Assembly: GCF_000003605.2 (NCBI RefSeq)
Contig: NW_003109090.1
Location: forward strand, 58,636 to 80,781
Length of the DNA: 22,146 nucleotides
Direction: 5' to 3'
Source: Saccoglossus kowalevskii
Taxonomy: Eukaryota; Hemichordata; Enteropneusta; Harrimaniidae
This document shows, in pieces, positions 1-8,645 of the stretch. Under the pieces are notes generated by a model, which worked only from the letters and a program-made list of their open reading frames with translations, was not told the origin of the DNA and searched no databases. Both the position numbers and the translations under genes were made by a program. Each line of letters begins with the position of its first letter. Within the stretch, counting starts at the first letter, position 1.

Positions 1-523
1 CAGTTTACTTGTACAAGATATTTTTTTTTCAATAAAATAAATACACCAATGCATGTAGCATGCTTTAGGGAGCTATTCGTGTGATTTTCAAAATAAAATG
101 TGTAAAGTTCCAAAAAAACTATTCTGCTACCTTAATACAGACAGCCCACGTAAAATAAACTGCTGTACGATACATACACGGCGAGTGTTGTTGATTTCAG
201 TGACACAGCAGCCCTGTAACAATTTCTAACAAACTGAAACATTGTTTGTTTTGTTTTTTCATATCAGAGCCAGACGTGGACGCAATGTCTGTGTGTTTTT
301 TTAAACATGCGTCACTGAAATCGACAACATAATGTAGCAGTTACATGTATGCCACTTATTGAAATCAAAAACATTTAAATGAAGGGTATCTGAAAATGAA
401 ATAACACTACCATATTTATCCGGGTAAAAGCCCAGGGTGCTGACACATGACATAATTTACAAATTTACACAGTAATAATTAAGAAATTTCATAGTATGAA
501 AAAACAGATCTTTATTTGTACGT
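1..523. other. AT-rich non-coding DNA with an inverted repeat
   Basis: I see no coding region on either strand. The stretch contains a 19-nt inverted repeat (186-204 and 311-329, one mismatch), described separately. It also contains a minus-strand AATAAA (plus-strand tttatt at 511-516) that would serve the possible minus-strand exon ending at 524. Confidence 0.6.
186..329. repeat. Inverted repeat, 19-nt arms around about 106 bp
   Basis: The left arm, TGTTGTTGATTTCAGTGAC (186-204), pairs with the reverse complement of 311-329 with a single T/C difference. The space between holds a smaller palindrome, acaaac...gtttgt. It could be a small fold-back element or a chance hairpin. No target-site duplication is clear. 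Confidence 0.45.
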
Positions 524-682
524 TCAATGTTCATAGCCATCTTCGTCAAAGTCAAAACCCTCAAAGTCCAAGTCCGCGTCACTGTCGCTGTCGAACAAGT
601 TTCCTACAGCTTCGTCCTGAAGTTTGTTGATGTCGACGCATACATTTTGGACTTTGGATTTCGCTGTCTGTCAGCTTGGCTC
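524..682 (-). CDS. Possible C-terminal exon of an unidentified acidic protein
   Basis: Read on the minus strand, an open frame ends at a TGA (plus 524-526) after a strongly acidic tail: NLFDSDSDADLDFEGF, then FDFDEDGYEH. AATAAA follows 7 bases after the stop, as expected for a short 3' UTR. The frame is closed upstream by an in-frame TGA near 683, so an intron acceptor must lie before that. The only pyrimidine-rich acceptor nearby (near 695) lies beyond that stop, so the exon may be a relic. Acidic tails with Asp/Ser runs and aromatic residues occur in nuclear proteins and in some transposase C-termini, and I do not recognise the family. Any upstream exons would lie to the right, antisense to the NEPRO-like gene. 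It overlaps the speculative NEPRO exon at 630-768, and both are unlikely to be real. Confidence 0.33.
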
Positions 683-768
683 TTTTAATTCATGTCTAAT
701 AACAATAAAGAGACAAAAAAAATGTCATCAATTAATTATACCTGAAATTATCTGCTATTATAGTTCTG
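630..768 (+). CDS. Speculative first coding exon of the NEPRO-like gene
   Basis: An ATG at 630 opens 46 codons plus one base, up to a weak donor (G|gtagtt). That phase fits the next exon at 1128, which needs one incoming base. The predicted start, MSTHTFWTLDFAVCQLG, has no motif I can tie firmly to NEPRO. A phase match has a one-in-three chance. The true first exon could equally lie left of the window. Confidence 0.18.
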
Positions 769-1127
769 GTAGTTGCCCAATTCATTTGAGTTCACACACT
801 ATGAGACTAACCTGATCTGACCTGATCAGTGCAAGTTGCTGCACCCTTACTGATGCATTTACTTGTACATAAAGTACTTTTTTTTCTGTTTCCTCTAGTA
901 AAGGGCATCATGGCTAATCCCAATTTATACCAACCATACCAGGCGTCTGATGTAGTTTACTTTGAATAAAGGACTTTCAGTTCTAAGCACTAAACTGAAC
1001 CACCTGTATACATCTGTATTAATTCTAAACCTCACATCCTTCATCAGTAATAAGTCATTATCCTTGTCCCATTTATACATTGTCTTTGGGGTACATACAG
1101 AGACCTAATTTGTTTGTTTTGTTACAG

Positions 1128-1279
1128 GTACTGTGGACAATTTGTCACTGAATCTACAAATGCTGTTGAAGTATTTAAACAATAACAGTCTAGCAATGGA
1201 ATATTTCACATATTCACGTCTTCTTTATAAACTTAACAAAGCATGGAGGCACAAAAAATCATTCCAGTATCTTAGAAAG
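1128..1279 (+). CDS. NEPRO: NEPRO-like exon: N-terminal domain, first part
   Basis: The acceptor is tttgttacag and the donor AAG|gtgaat. The exon enters in phase 1 and leaves in phase 0. It encodes a helix-rich stretch containing LLKYLNNNSLAMEYFTYSRL and then KLNKAWRHKKSFQYLRK, the part most like the NEPRO N-terminal domain. Confidence 0.65.
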
Positions 1280-4200
1280 GTGAATATCCCTGCACCACTG
1301 CTTTGCAAATGTTCTTTTATCTTGTATCAACAAATGATTATGTAACTGGGTCCATTATCCCAATAATGTATATAATAAGGTACATTAATAATGCCTTAAT
1401 GCCATAAGTTACAGCATGCTGTAATTTTGCGGCATTTTACAGGGTATTTTCATCCTACCATATTAGGAAATGCAAATTCCAAATATGGAACGATTACGCA
1501 CATAAGCGCCTCTAATCATAAAATCAAACATGGCTGCCACCAGGGTTTGACCGAACTCCACACAAAGAAGATTGCTGATTCTGTTCTAAACATTTTGGAT
1601 TTTGGCATTCCTATGATGTATCTTTAGAAGGAAAAGATGTATAATAATAAGGTTATTACAAGGATACCTCAAAATATGCGCTCAAACAGTACTGCTGGAG
1701 TATCGACCGATGGGCAGCTGAGGTCGATGTGTGGCGTACTGTCTGAGTGATCATTTTTAGTATTTTTATGTTAATGATTTGTAGAGGTTGTTGTGGCCAT
1801 TATGTATTAATAGATTTGTATTTTTTCTTTTAAGTTTGCTCATTCCCTGAAAAAGATGCAAGATTCTGATTTATCAGATGTTGTCGAAGAATACCTGAAA
1901 TGTATTGGAGAGTATGTGTATTTCTATTTACTTGCATGTTGTTTGGTTTTATCAATTCCATCAAGCAATACACTTGGGTAATCTGGTGGCATCTAGCACC
2001 ATTACAAAAGTATGTATTCCGACGCATGATATAAATTAGTCCCAATAGTACTGTACTACACTTCAATGCCACACAGTGAATTTTGCAAGCAATGCAGTTT
2101 TTACTCGTATACTTCAGACACATCGTCATAAAAAGAAAGGTTCCTCTTTGCTGCATCTGATTGTTATCTCAAGAAAATTGTTATAAAACATTCATATACT
2201 GTAGTATTCAGTACTTTCAAATGCACCAATCAGCACGTCTCCCTTCCATTACAGGAAACCAATCAATTGGCTTGAAGTCATTCAGACTCTACTGCATTAA
2301 TGTTCCTTCTCAGTGAGACTTTTTCCTAAGATGTTTATCTTTTTTTACAGGAAAGACTTTTCTTCCACAAAAATGCTACTTCCAAGTAAACAAATGACAG
2401 AATATATGTTAGTAAGACTGCTTGGATTTTCTCAACTCTGTGCCTACAATATGAAGTCATCCATTGTTACCATCAAGTATCCTTTCTTTTTTATTTGTCC
2501 CACCAACTTGAGTATTTTAAAACTGTCCTGACTGGTCGACTCCATTTTCCAGTGCATTTTCCTGAATGGTCGGCTGCACACCAACATGAATATGTTAAAA
2601 CTGTTCTAACTTGTCTTTCAGATTTGCATATTAAAGAAATAAATGATCAGTTGGTGCAAGGATTAAACTTGAATTAATTTTGCTATTTGCATCTTATATT
2701 ATTCTCAATTACAATGGGTAACTAGTTTGCTAAAAAGATGATCATATTTGTATAAAAAATGTGGTTATTTTTCAGTCATTGCCCATAGGTTTCTGTTGTA
2801 AAATGGTCTCATAATGTCTCAAAATTTCATTTGGTTACATGTATATTAGATGCGCATACATTGAACCATGAATTCTCCTTGCATATGGTACATGTATTAT
2901 TCCTTAATATTATTTAAGTCATCTTTTGCAGGAACTTTCAACAGGAGATTTCATCTCATACAATCTCATGTTTGTATCATTGGTTTCCAGAATATGGTGA
3001 GTATTCATTGTGTGCCTGGATAAATAAATTATTTTTTCCTGAAAATGAAATTTACCTGTTATATTCATCCTTCTTTCAATAGTCCATATCATTAGTGTTT
3101 AGAAAATAAACTAATTAGAAGTAAATTCCTTTCAATGTTTTTTTGCCCCCCAAATATGCTCAGTGACCTGCTCAGTAGATCAAAATTTGAATTTCTGTCC
3201 CACAATGCATTGTACTCATGTTCTGTAACATACTCAGCAGATCAAAATTCAAGTTCGGCTTCCATTTTATTAAACGCATGTTGGATAATGTAATTAATAA
3301 CTGAATCTGTATATTTTGATCAAAATCTGAAAATATTACATTAAAATATGAAATGTCTTGCCCCAATTTCACATAGGTTGTACATGAAGTTTTTGCAATG
3401 TTATGCCCGGACTGATGTTGGGTCAAATGACTTTCTTTTATTGATTCAGGATCCTATTGAGGGCGCTATTGCTGGATATCATTGCATCATATTCAAATTT
3501 GCGACCCTGGATAGAAAAGGCGACTAGCAGTAAAATTGTATGGGTGAGTCTTGTAAAATATGTAAATGTTCAATTTTTAATTATTTTTCAACCAGATTTG
3601 CCCCTGATGTACTAAATAACATTAGAATGTATACATTTCCTACTTTTCAATCTTTTTCAGTAAATTGTTAAACATGGTGAAGCTAATTAATATACAAATT
3701 ATCTACTTAATATGCATAGATACAGTTTCCAAACCATTAGCACAAACAGCATATGAATCAATTTTGGATCCAATTGAGCAATTTTTCAGAATACGAACGA
3801 TTATGTTGAAAATAGTTAATGACTATGCAAATTAGTATATGTACTGAGACTATCAAGCTACTAATAAGTCATTTTAGCAAACAAGTTGAAAAGTGCTTAT
3901 GAGTAAGCAAATGACCTCATTAATATGTGCAGATAATTACAAGCCGGTATCAGACATTAAACTATAAGGTCTATGATAAAACACTATGCATGTATGTATC
4001 AAGTAAAATAGTTAGTATGCAAAGCTGAGGCCTGGCATTTGCTGCTCTGTACAGGAAATCTGAGATCAATGAACGTATTCTGGTGATAAAAACAACTTGT
4101 ATGTGCTGTGGAATGCCCTATATATCAGATATAATGACAAACTTTTTTGTGTTGCGTCATTTCACCTCTAGAGGGCAAGTCAATGTCATCATGAGTGAAC

Positions 4201-7200
4201 ACTGATAATTGAACCCATTCATTCTACTACGTCAATCCCATAGAAGTATTACTATAAGTCCTTGTTACTGATATTTTAAAAGTTAAAACATAGTGAGGTA
4301 TTGTGCGGATATCATAACGCTTTACGTAATACATGTACATTGATATTAAGTTTTTCAAAATCCCAAATGAAAAATCAAGTTGTTGGTTGTGAAAAATTGG
4401 CACATACCACATACAAGCTATTGGTAAACAGTGAGTAAATAAACATTGCAAGATACGAGTTAAAACTAAATTAGAAATACAGCAACATCACTTGAACTAC
4501 TGTACTCATTTCCTGAGAAGACCGAGAGCAGAGAAACAGGGATAATATTGATATGGTTTTATTCCCAAATTAACGATGCTAAAACCATGTCAGTCTGAGT
4601 GGCTGGGCTTGATCTATACACACTGTAAAGGTGTTCTCACAAACCACAGTCCCGCTGTGATAGAGGGACTGTGCACAAACAAATATTTTCGTGTAAAAAT
4701 GTGCCACATACTTGTCACAACACAAAAACACGAAGTGAATTGACATTGGTGATTGGATGGTGCAACAACCTTTCAATTTGCGCTTTGTTACAACATCATT
4801 GATTGGCTGGAAGTCACCCAATTGACCTGGGTCACAGAACCATATTTGTCCATATTATCTACAAGACTTTGCGAGAGAAACACACCCACATTTTCAACCA
4901 TTCTATAGCACTTTATTTTAATTATTTTAAAATAGTTTTCAGCCCAATGAATTATGGGCAATATTTGTTCTGTCTCGGCTGATTGTGTTGAACACCATTC
5001 TAAACTCAGTATGGAGAAACCAGCGGTGATCAACATTCCAAACAAATTATTACCGGGACATGGTCGATAGGCATTTCAAACAATATGAGATATTTACAAA
5101 CATACGCAAAATTAACAAAGACACGAAGAGGTGTAATCTTATGTTTTATTTTAGGCTTAGAAAAAAATTTCTTTTACACTATTCTATTTTTAACTCCATG
5201 ATGGTCCATGTTTTCTCCCTGAGGGATAATAACAATAATTATACAAATTGTGAACACATCTTGAAGAGTCAACAATCAGGAAAGGAAATTACAGAAATTA
5301 TACTGATGTACTTTGCAAATCATTTTTACATTTTTTGTGGCAGTACATAATGTCAGAATATTGTTTAAAATAAAATATTCCATCCCAATCAAATCGAAGT
5401 CAAAGGGTCAGATTGTGTGCACATAATTATAGATAGTTTGAAACAAAAAGTATTTGAACATTAAACGGCTATTCAACGTCTATGAAAATCAGAATGACAA
5501 CGATAAATCAATGTGTACCTCAAAACATTTTTGTAGTCTGAATTTTAAATGCAATTGATCAAGCTAGCGAGTGGTCGGGCAATATTTTTGAGTTTGCGTG
5601 GTCAAAATTGAAGTGGAGATTATCTGCCCAAATTAAAAAAACAACAAAAACATTGAAAAGCGGAAGCGAGCGAGAGTTTGGGCAAAATGAGTACTGTATC
5701 ACACTCTCTACTACTAGAGTTGTTCATAGTTTTGCCACCCCATATACAAATGTTTTCAAAGCGCCCTGGTCAGATACATGTACACATTAGCGATATGGCT
5801 AAGACGCCATGTTCATTAGTGACGTCATTAACCAATGACCCCTGCGAGGCGAAATGACTCCATACAAAGAGGATGTTTGTCATCTACTTCACAGTCCTTT
5901 TTATACCCGATATATAGGGCATTCTGTAGCACATACAAGTTGTTTTTATCGCCAGAATTCATTCATAGATCTCAAGTAGTAACAAAAGCCAGACCTCTGC
6001 TTCTCTTTAATACCCCTGGTATGTGCAGAAACTCCTGTCATACATTACAACTATACAAAAGGTGTGTTTGAATCAATTTTTGATTCATTTAAGGAAGCTG
6101 AAACAAGGTGTATGCACTCAGACAGTACATGCTTGCATCGTCTTCCACTACACAATATAATATAAAAAATTCACATAGTTTTTAAATTCATCACATAATG
6201 TTTTAACACATACTGTCTTCATTCATGTATACTTTGCGGTATCCTCATAATTATCTCATATTTCAGTGAAAATAAAATTAATTACATTTTCCCGTCTGAC
6301 ACATTGTTGGTCTTCTAACATCCATTATATTCAAGGAAAAGAATTTAGAACCAAGAATAAAGCATTATCTGAGTGATATAAACTACAGATGCATCGGTTT
6401 TGCAAATCAAGGATCTGTGCTGTGCTACACACATGACAGATACTGTCAGCATTTCAACACTGTTCTCACAAACCTTTAACATAAAGATATATCTGAGTGA
6501 TATAAAAGCAAACTACAGATGCATCGGTTTTGCAAATCAAGGATCTGTGCTGTGCTACACACATGACAGTGTGATATTTTGTTGTGACATTGATCATAAA
6601 TTACTGTAATTGTTTTCAGTTAAAAGATACCGAACAGTTGCCTGATGATCTCTCGGAATGGTTAGGACCTGATAATAATCCAATACAGCACACTTGGTAA
6701 GGGCTCCCCAATTGAAAACCAGTGGGGGGGGGGGGCTGCAAGATTTTGTGAGAAAAATATGTGGGTGTGTTGTGTGGGTGAAAATAAATTTGCACAAATT
6801 TGCATGACAATTGCATGATATGTAAAATATTTGGAAAATGTATGGATATGTGATAATAACAAAAACATTGTCAGATTACTATAAATGTGAATAAAATATT
6901 TGTCTATTATTTATCTGTAGTTTCTTTATTACAAGCTATAATTGTAAGAATTTCTGAGTTTTGACATTAAAGTCAATTATATATATTTACACCAAATATT
7001 TTACTTTCAGCATTCAAGATTTAGTTAAAGTGGGTGCCAGTCCAAAGTCATCAAGTTGTTTAGAAAAGATATTTTCCTTATCTGATGACAAAGATAACAA
7101 TGCAATAACAAATCAATTACAACAAAAACCTGTAGAAATTGATGTAGTCTCGGATATTGGAGGTAGGTGACAAATTAGATCCTCCCAATGCATCTAGTTT

Positions 7201-8633
7201 CTATAGCTTGTTGCTACCAATGTTGTCATGGTTTTATTATCAAACCAACTCTATTAACAAGTGATATAGGGGGATTGTCAAAAAGAAAGAAAACTATCAA
7301 ATATTAATTTATACTAATTATATCTTATATTAATTGTATGAAAAAAATTAGAAAATTTCACCCCTTCCAAAAATTTACCGCATAATTATTTTGCATTTTT
7401 TCATGATTTCTTGGTTTCTAAAATTTTGATGGATTACAGAATTTTGCTTTTTTTGTTATCTCAATTTTTGCTTTTCTGATTAGAAAAAGGGGGAATTTGT
7501 ATGTCACCTAATATTTTTGTAATCACCGATTTTTATTTTGAAAATCTGGCAAGTCAAGAATTCATCAATAGTTTGGTCAAAATTTTAGAGTCTTTATGGT
7601 ACTGTTTATTTATTTTCCAGAACCTCTGAGTGCTACAGAATTTGCAATTGCTTGTAAACAAAAACAACATATGACATCAACGCCAATACCTGAACCCCGG
7701 AAGATTAGAAAAGGAAATACCAATGATAGTGTTTGCGATAAACCAGCATTCCAGATGTCAACAGAGCAAAAATGTTCTTATCTCGGAACCTCTAATTTTG
7801 CAAAAGTGGTACGTATAGGGAAACAATGTGAGACATTTGCTGAAATTCAGATATCTGTAATACCTGAATTACAAAAACTGTGTCAAAAGATGCAGTTGTC
7901 TCCAGAACTACAAAGTGCCAAAGACAAACTCTTCAGTGTTTGGGAAACATTTCGTAGAAAGTCAAATAAAGAGAAGTCTCTTGTTTCAAAATTTATAAAG
8001 AAAGTCTTAATATTCATGAAAAAAATTAAGAAACACGGACATATGCAAGCAGAAGTTTGTACAATTGAAGACAAATATCCAAATAGGGAAGGTGTTAATG
8101 CTCAAGAAGCCCTTTATTTGAACAAAGATTCTCAATCTGTGTCTGTGAATTTCAAGAAAACAAAGAGAAAGAAAGGAAGGGGTAAACGTAAAATAGATAC
8201 CCATCCATACATCAAGATAACTACAGAGGTAAAAAATACAGAGAAACTTGAGGGAAAAAAACAACGAATGAAGAAAAAACTAAAGCAATCTCATGGATAT
8301 TTGTCCGAAGATAGCATTCATGTGACCAAGAAAACAAAGAAAAAGAGTAAATGTGAAAGAGATAACTGTCTGTATGTGAATGAACCCAGTGTATATGCAG
8401 AGAAACTTGACAAGAAAAAGCAAAGAAAGAAAAAAAGACTTGAAAATGCAACCAATCTCTGTCACAAGTATTTGCCTGAAAAAGGCAAACATGTGACAAA
8501 GAAATTAAAGAGAACAAAGAAAGTTAAGCAGTCATTGACATCTGATTCAGAAACATGTGAAACATTGCCACATGAGACGCTGAAAAGTGCTACAAATGTT
8601 GATATTGATGATTTATTTTCAAGGCTGATGTAA
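1128..8633 (+). CDS. NEPRO: NEPRO-like nucleolar protein (8 exons, 5' end uncertain)
   Basis: NEPRO family proteins are nucleolar. In vertebrates they are linked to RNase MRP/P function and neural progenitor maintenance. Eight exons: 1128-1279, 1835-1911, 2351-2476, 2932-2996, 3450-3543, 6620-6696, 7011-7162 and 7621-8633. All have GT-AG borders, and phases match at every junction except 2996/3450. Together they give about 585 residues, close to the roughly 570 of the human protein. The N-terminal helical part (LLYKLNKAWRHKKSFQYLRK, then LPSKQMTEYMLVRLLGFSQL) fits the NEPRO N-terminal domain. A middle segment (PDDLSEWLGPD) resembles the 'PSDI.EFLG' stretch. The large last exon is Lys-rich, and the end (DIDDLFSRLM) matches the family's acidic C-terminal motif. 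Family features are from memory, with no search run. The out-of-phase junction may mean an assembly indel or a missed micro-exon. The start codon is not fixed. Confidence 0.62.
1835..1911 (+). CDS. NEPRO: NEPRO-like exon: amphipathic helix segment
   Basis: The pyrimidine-rich acceptor (ttttttcttttaag) and the donor (GA|gtatgt) bound 77 bases. Phase 0 in and phase 2 out fit both neighbours. It encodes FAHSLKKMQDSDLSDVVEEY followed by LKCIGE, likely helical. Confidence 0.6.
2351..2476 (+). CDS. NEPRO: NEPRO-like exon: LPSKQM / VRLLG segment
   Basis: The acceptor is ttttttacag and the donor AA|gtatcc. Phase 2 in and 2 out join both sides in frame. It carries MLLPSKQMTEYMLVRLLGF, one of the better-conserved-looking parts of the protein. 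Confidence 0.65.
2932..2996 (+). CDS. NEPRO: NEPRO-like exon ending in YHWFPEY
   Basis: The acceptor is cttttgcag and the donor TATG|gtgagt. It completes a Lys codon with the previous exon, then encodes NFQQEISSHTISCLYHWFPEY and one base of the next codon. The exit phase (1) does not fit the entry that the following exon needs (see Findings). Confidence 0.6.
3450..3543 (+). CDS. NEPRO: NEPRO-like exon: ILLRALLLDIIASY
   Basis: The acceptor is ttgattcag and the donor TGG|gtgagt. Only the frame starting at 3451 is open, and it encodes ILLRALLLDIIASYSNLRPW then IEKATSSKIVW. It leaves in phase 0, matching the next exon. The other two frames hit stops early. It enters one base out of register with exon 2932-2996. 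Confidence 0.6.
3544..6619 (+). other. NEPRO: Large intron (3.1 kb) of the NEPRO-like gene
   Basis: The intron starts gtgagt and ends tgttttcag. I found no gene inside. The short open frames here (such as minus 4579-4821 and plus 5060-5350) show no recognisable protein. A GC-richer patch around 5570-6060 looks like old repeat DNA, but I cannot name it. A 73/79-bp direct duplication sits at 6367-6569, just before the 3' splice site. Confidence 0.6.
6367..6569 (+). repeat. Direct duplication, 73- and 79-bp copies about 130 bp apart
   Basis: Copy 1 (6367-6439) and copy 2 (6491-6569) are nearly identical. Both start atctgagtgatata and end cacacatgacag. Copy 2 has an extra 6 bases after gatata. 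The homology extends weakly upstream (ataaagNatNatctgag). The high identity points to a recent local duplication. Confidence 0.85.
6620..6696 (+). CDS. NEPRO: NEPRO-like exon: PDDLSEWLGPD
   Basis: The acceptor is tgttttcag and the donor TG|gtaagg. Phase 0 in and 2 out fit both neighbours. It encodes LKDTEQLPDDLSEWLGPDNN then PIQHT. The 'lppdlseflG'-type stretch is typical of the family. A 12-base G run lies 27 bases past the donor. Confidence 0.6.
7011..7162 (+). CDS. NEPRO: NEPRO-like exon: polar linker
   Basis: The acceptor is tttactttcag and the donor G|gtaggt. It enters completing a Cys codon and leaves in phase 1. It encodes a Ser/Lys/Asp/Asn-rich, probably disordered segment that includes VKVGASPKSSSCLEKIFSL. 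Confidence 0.6.
7621..8633 (+). CDS. NEPRO: NEPRO-like terminal exon: basic tail and DIDDLF end
   Basis: The acceptor is tattttccag and the stop TAA at 8631-8633; the first two bases complete a Glu codon. The exon encodes about 336 residues. A helical part (FAKVVRIGKQCETFAEIQIS, LQSAKDKLFSVWETFRRK) is followed by several Lys/Arg clusters (KKTKRKKGRGKRK, KKQRMKKKLK, KKTKKKSK, KKKQRKKKRL, KKLKRTKKVK). These could act as nuclear or nucleolar localisation and RNA-binding tails. The end, DIDDLFSRLM, resembles the DIDDIF motif that closes vertebrate NEPRO. An internal duplication of about 53 residues is visible in the basic part. Confidence 0.7.
8241..8540 (+). repeat. In-frame coding duplication in the NEPRO-like basic tail
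   Basis: EKLEGKKQRMKKKL (from 8241) recurs as EKLDKKKQRKKKRL (from 8400), 159 bases later. Each is followed at a similar distance by a Y-L-S/P-E segment and a HVTKK motif. The spacing is a multiple of three, so the frame is kept. Confidence 0.65.
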
Positions 8634-8639
8634 AATGTT

Positions 8640-8645
8640 AATAAA
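8640..8645 (+). terminator. Poly(A) signal of the NEPRO-like gene
   Basis: AATAAA begins 6 bases after the TAA stop codon, implying a very short 3' UTR unless a later signal is used. Confidence 0.65.

Noticed and set aside
910-951. ATG at 910 with a donor-like gtagtt as the NEPRO first exon
   Set aside because: The exit phase is 0, but the next exon needs phase 1.
3171-3295. Imperfect 62-bp tandem duplication (ctcagYagatcaaaatt)
   Set aside because: Similarity fades after about 23 bases, so it is too weak to call beyond a short direct repeat.
4579-5045. Two overlapping minus-strand open frames in the large intron
   Set aside because: Composition looks random. There are no splice signals or motifs, and they lie within an intron whose flanking exons join in phase.
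6594-6868. Overlapping minus-strand frames around the G12 run
   Set aside because: They are shadows of a spliced exon and a homopolymer.
7883-8517. Phe/Leu/Ser-rich minus-strand frames
   Set aside because: They are the antisense of the Lys-rich terminal NEPRO-like exon.
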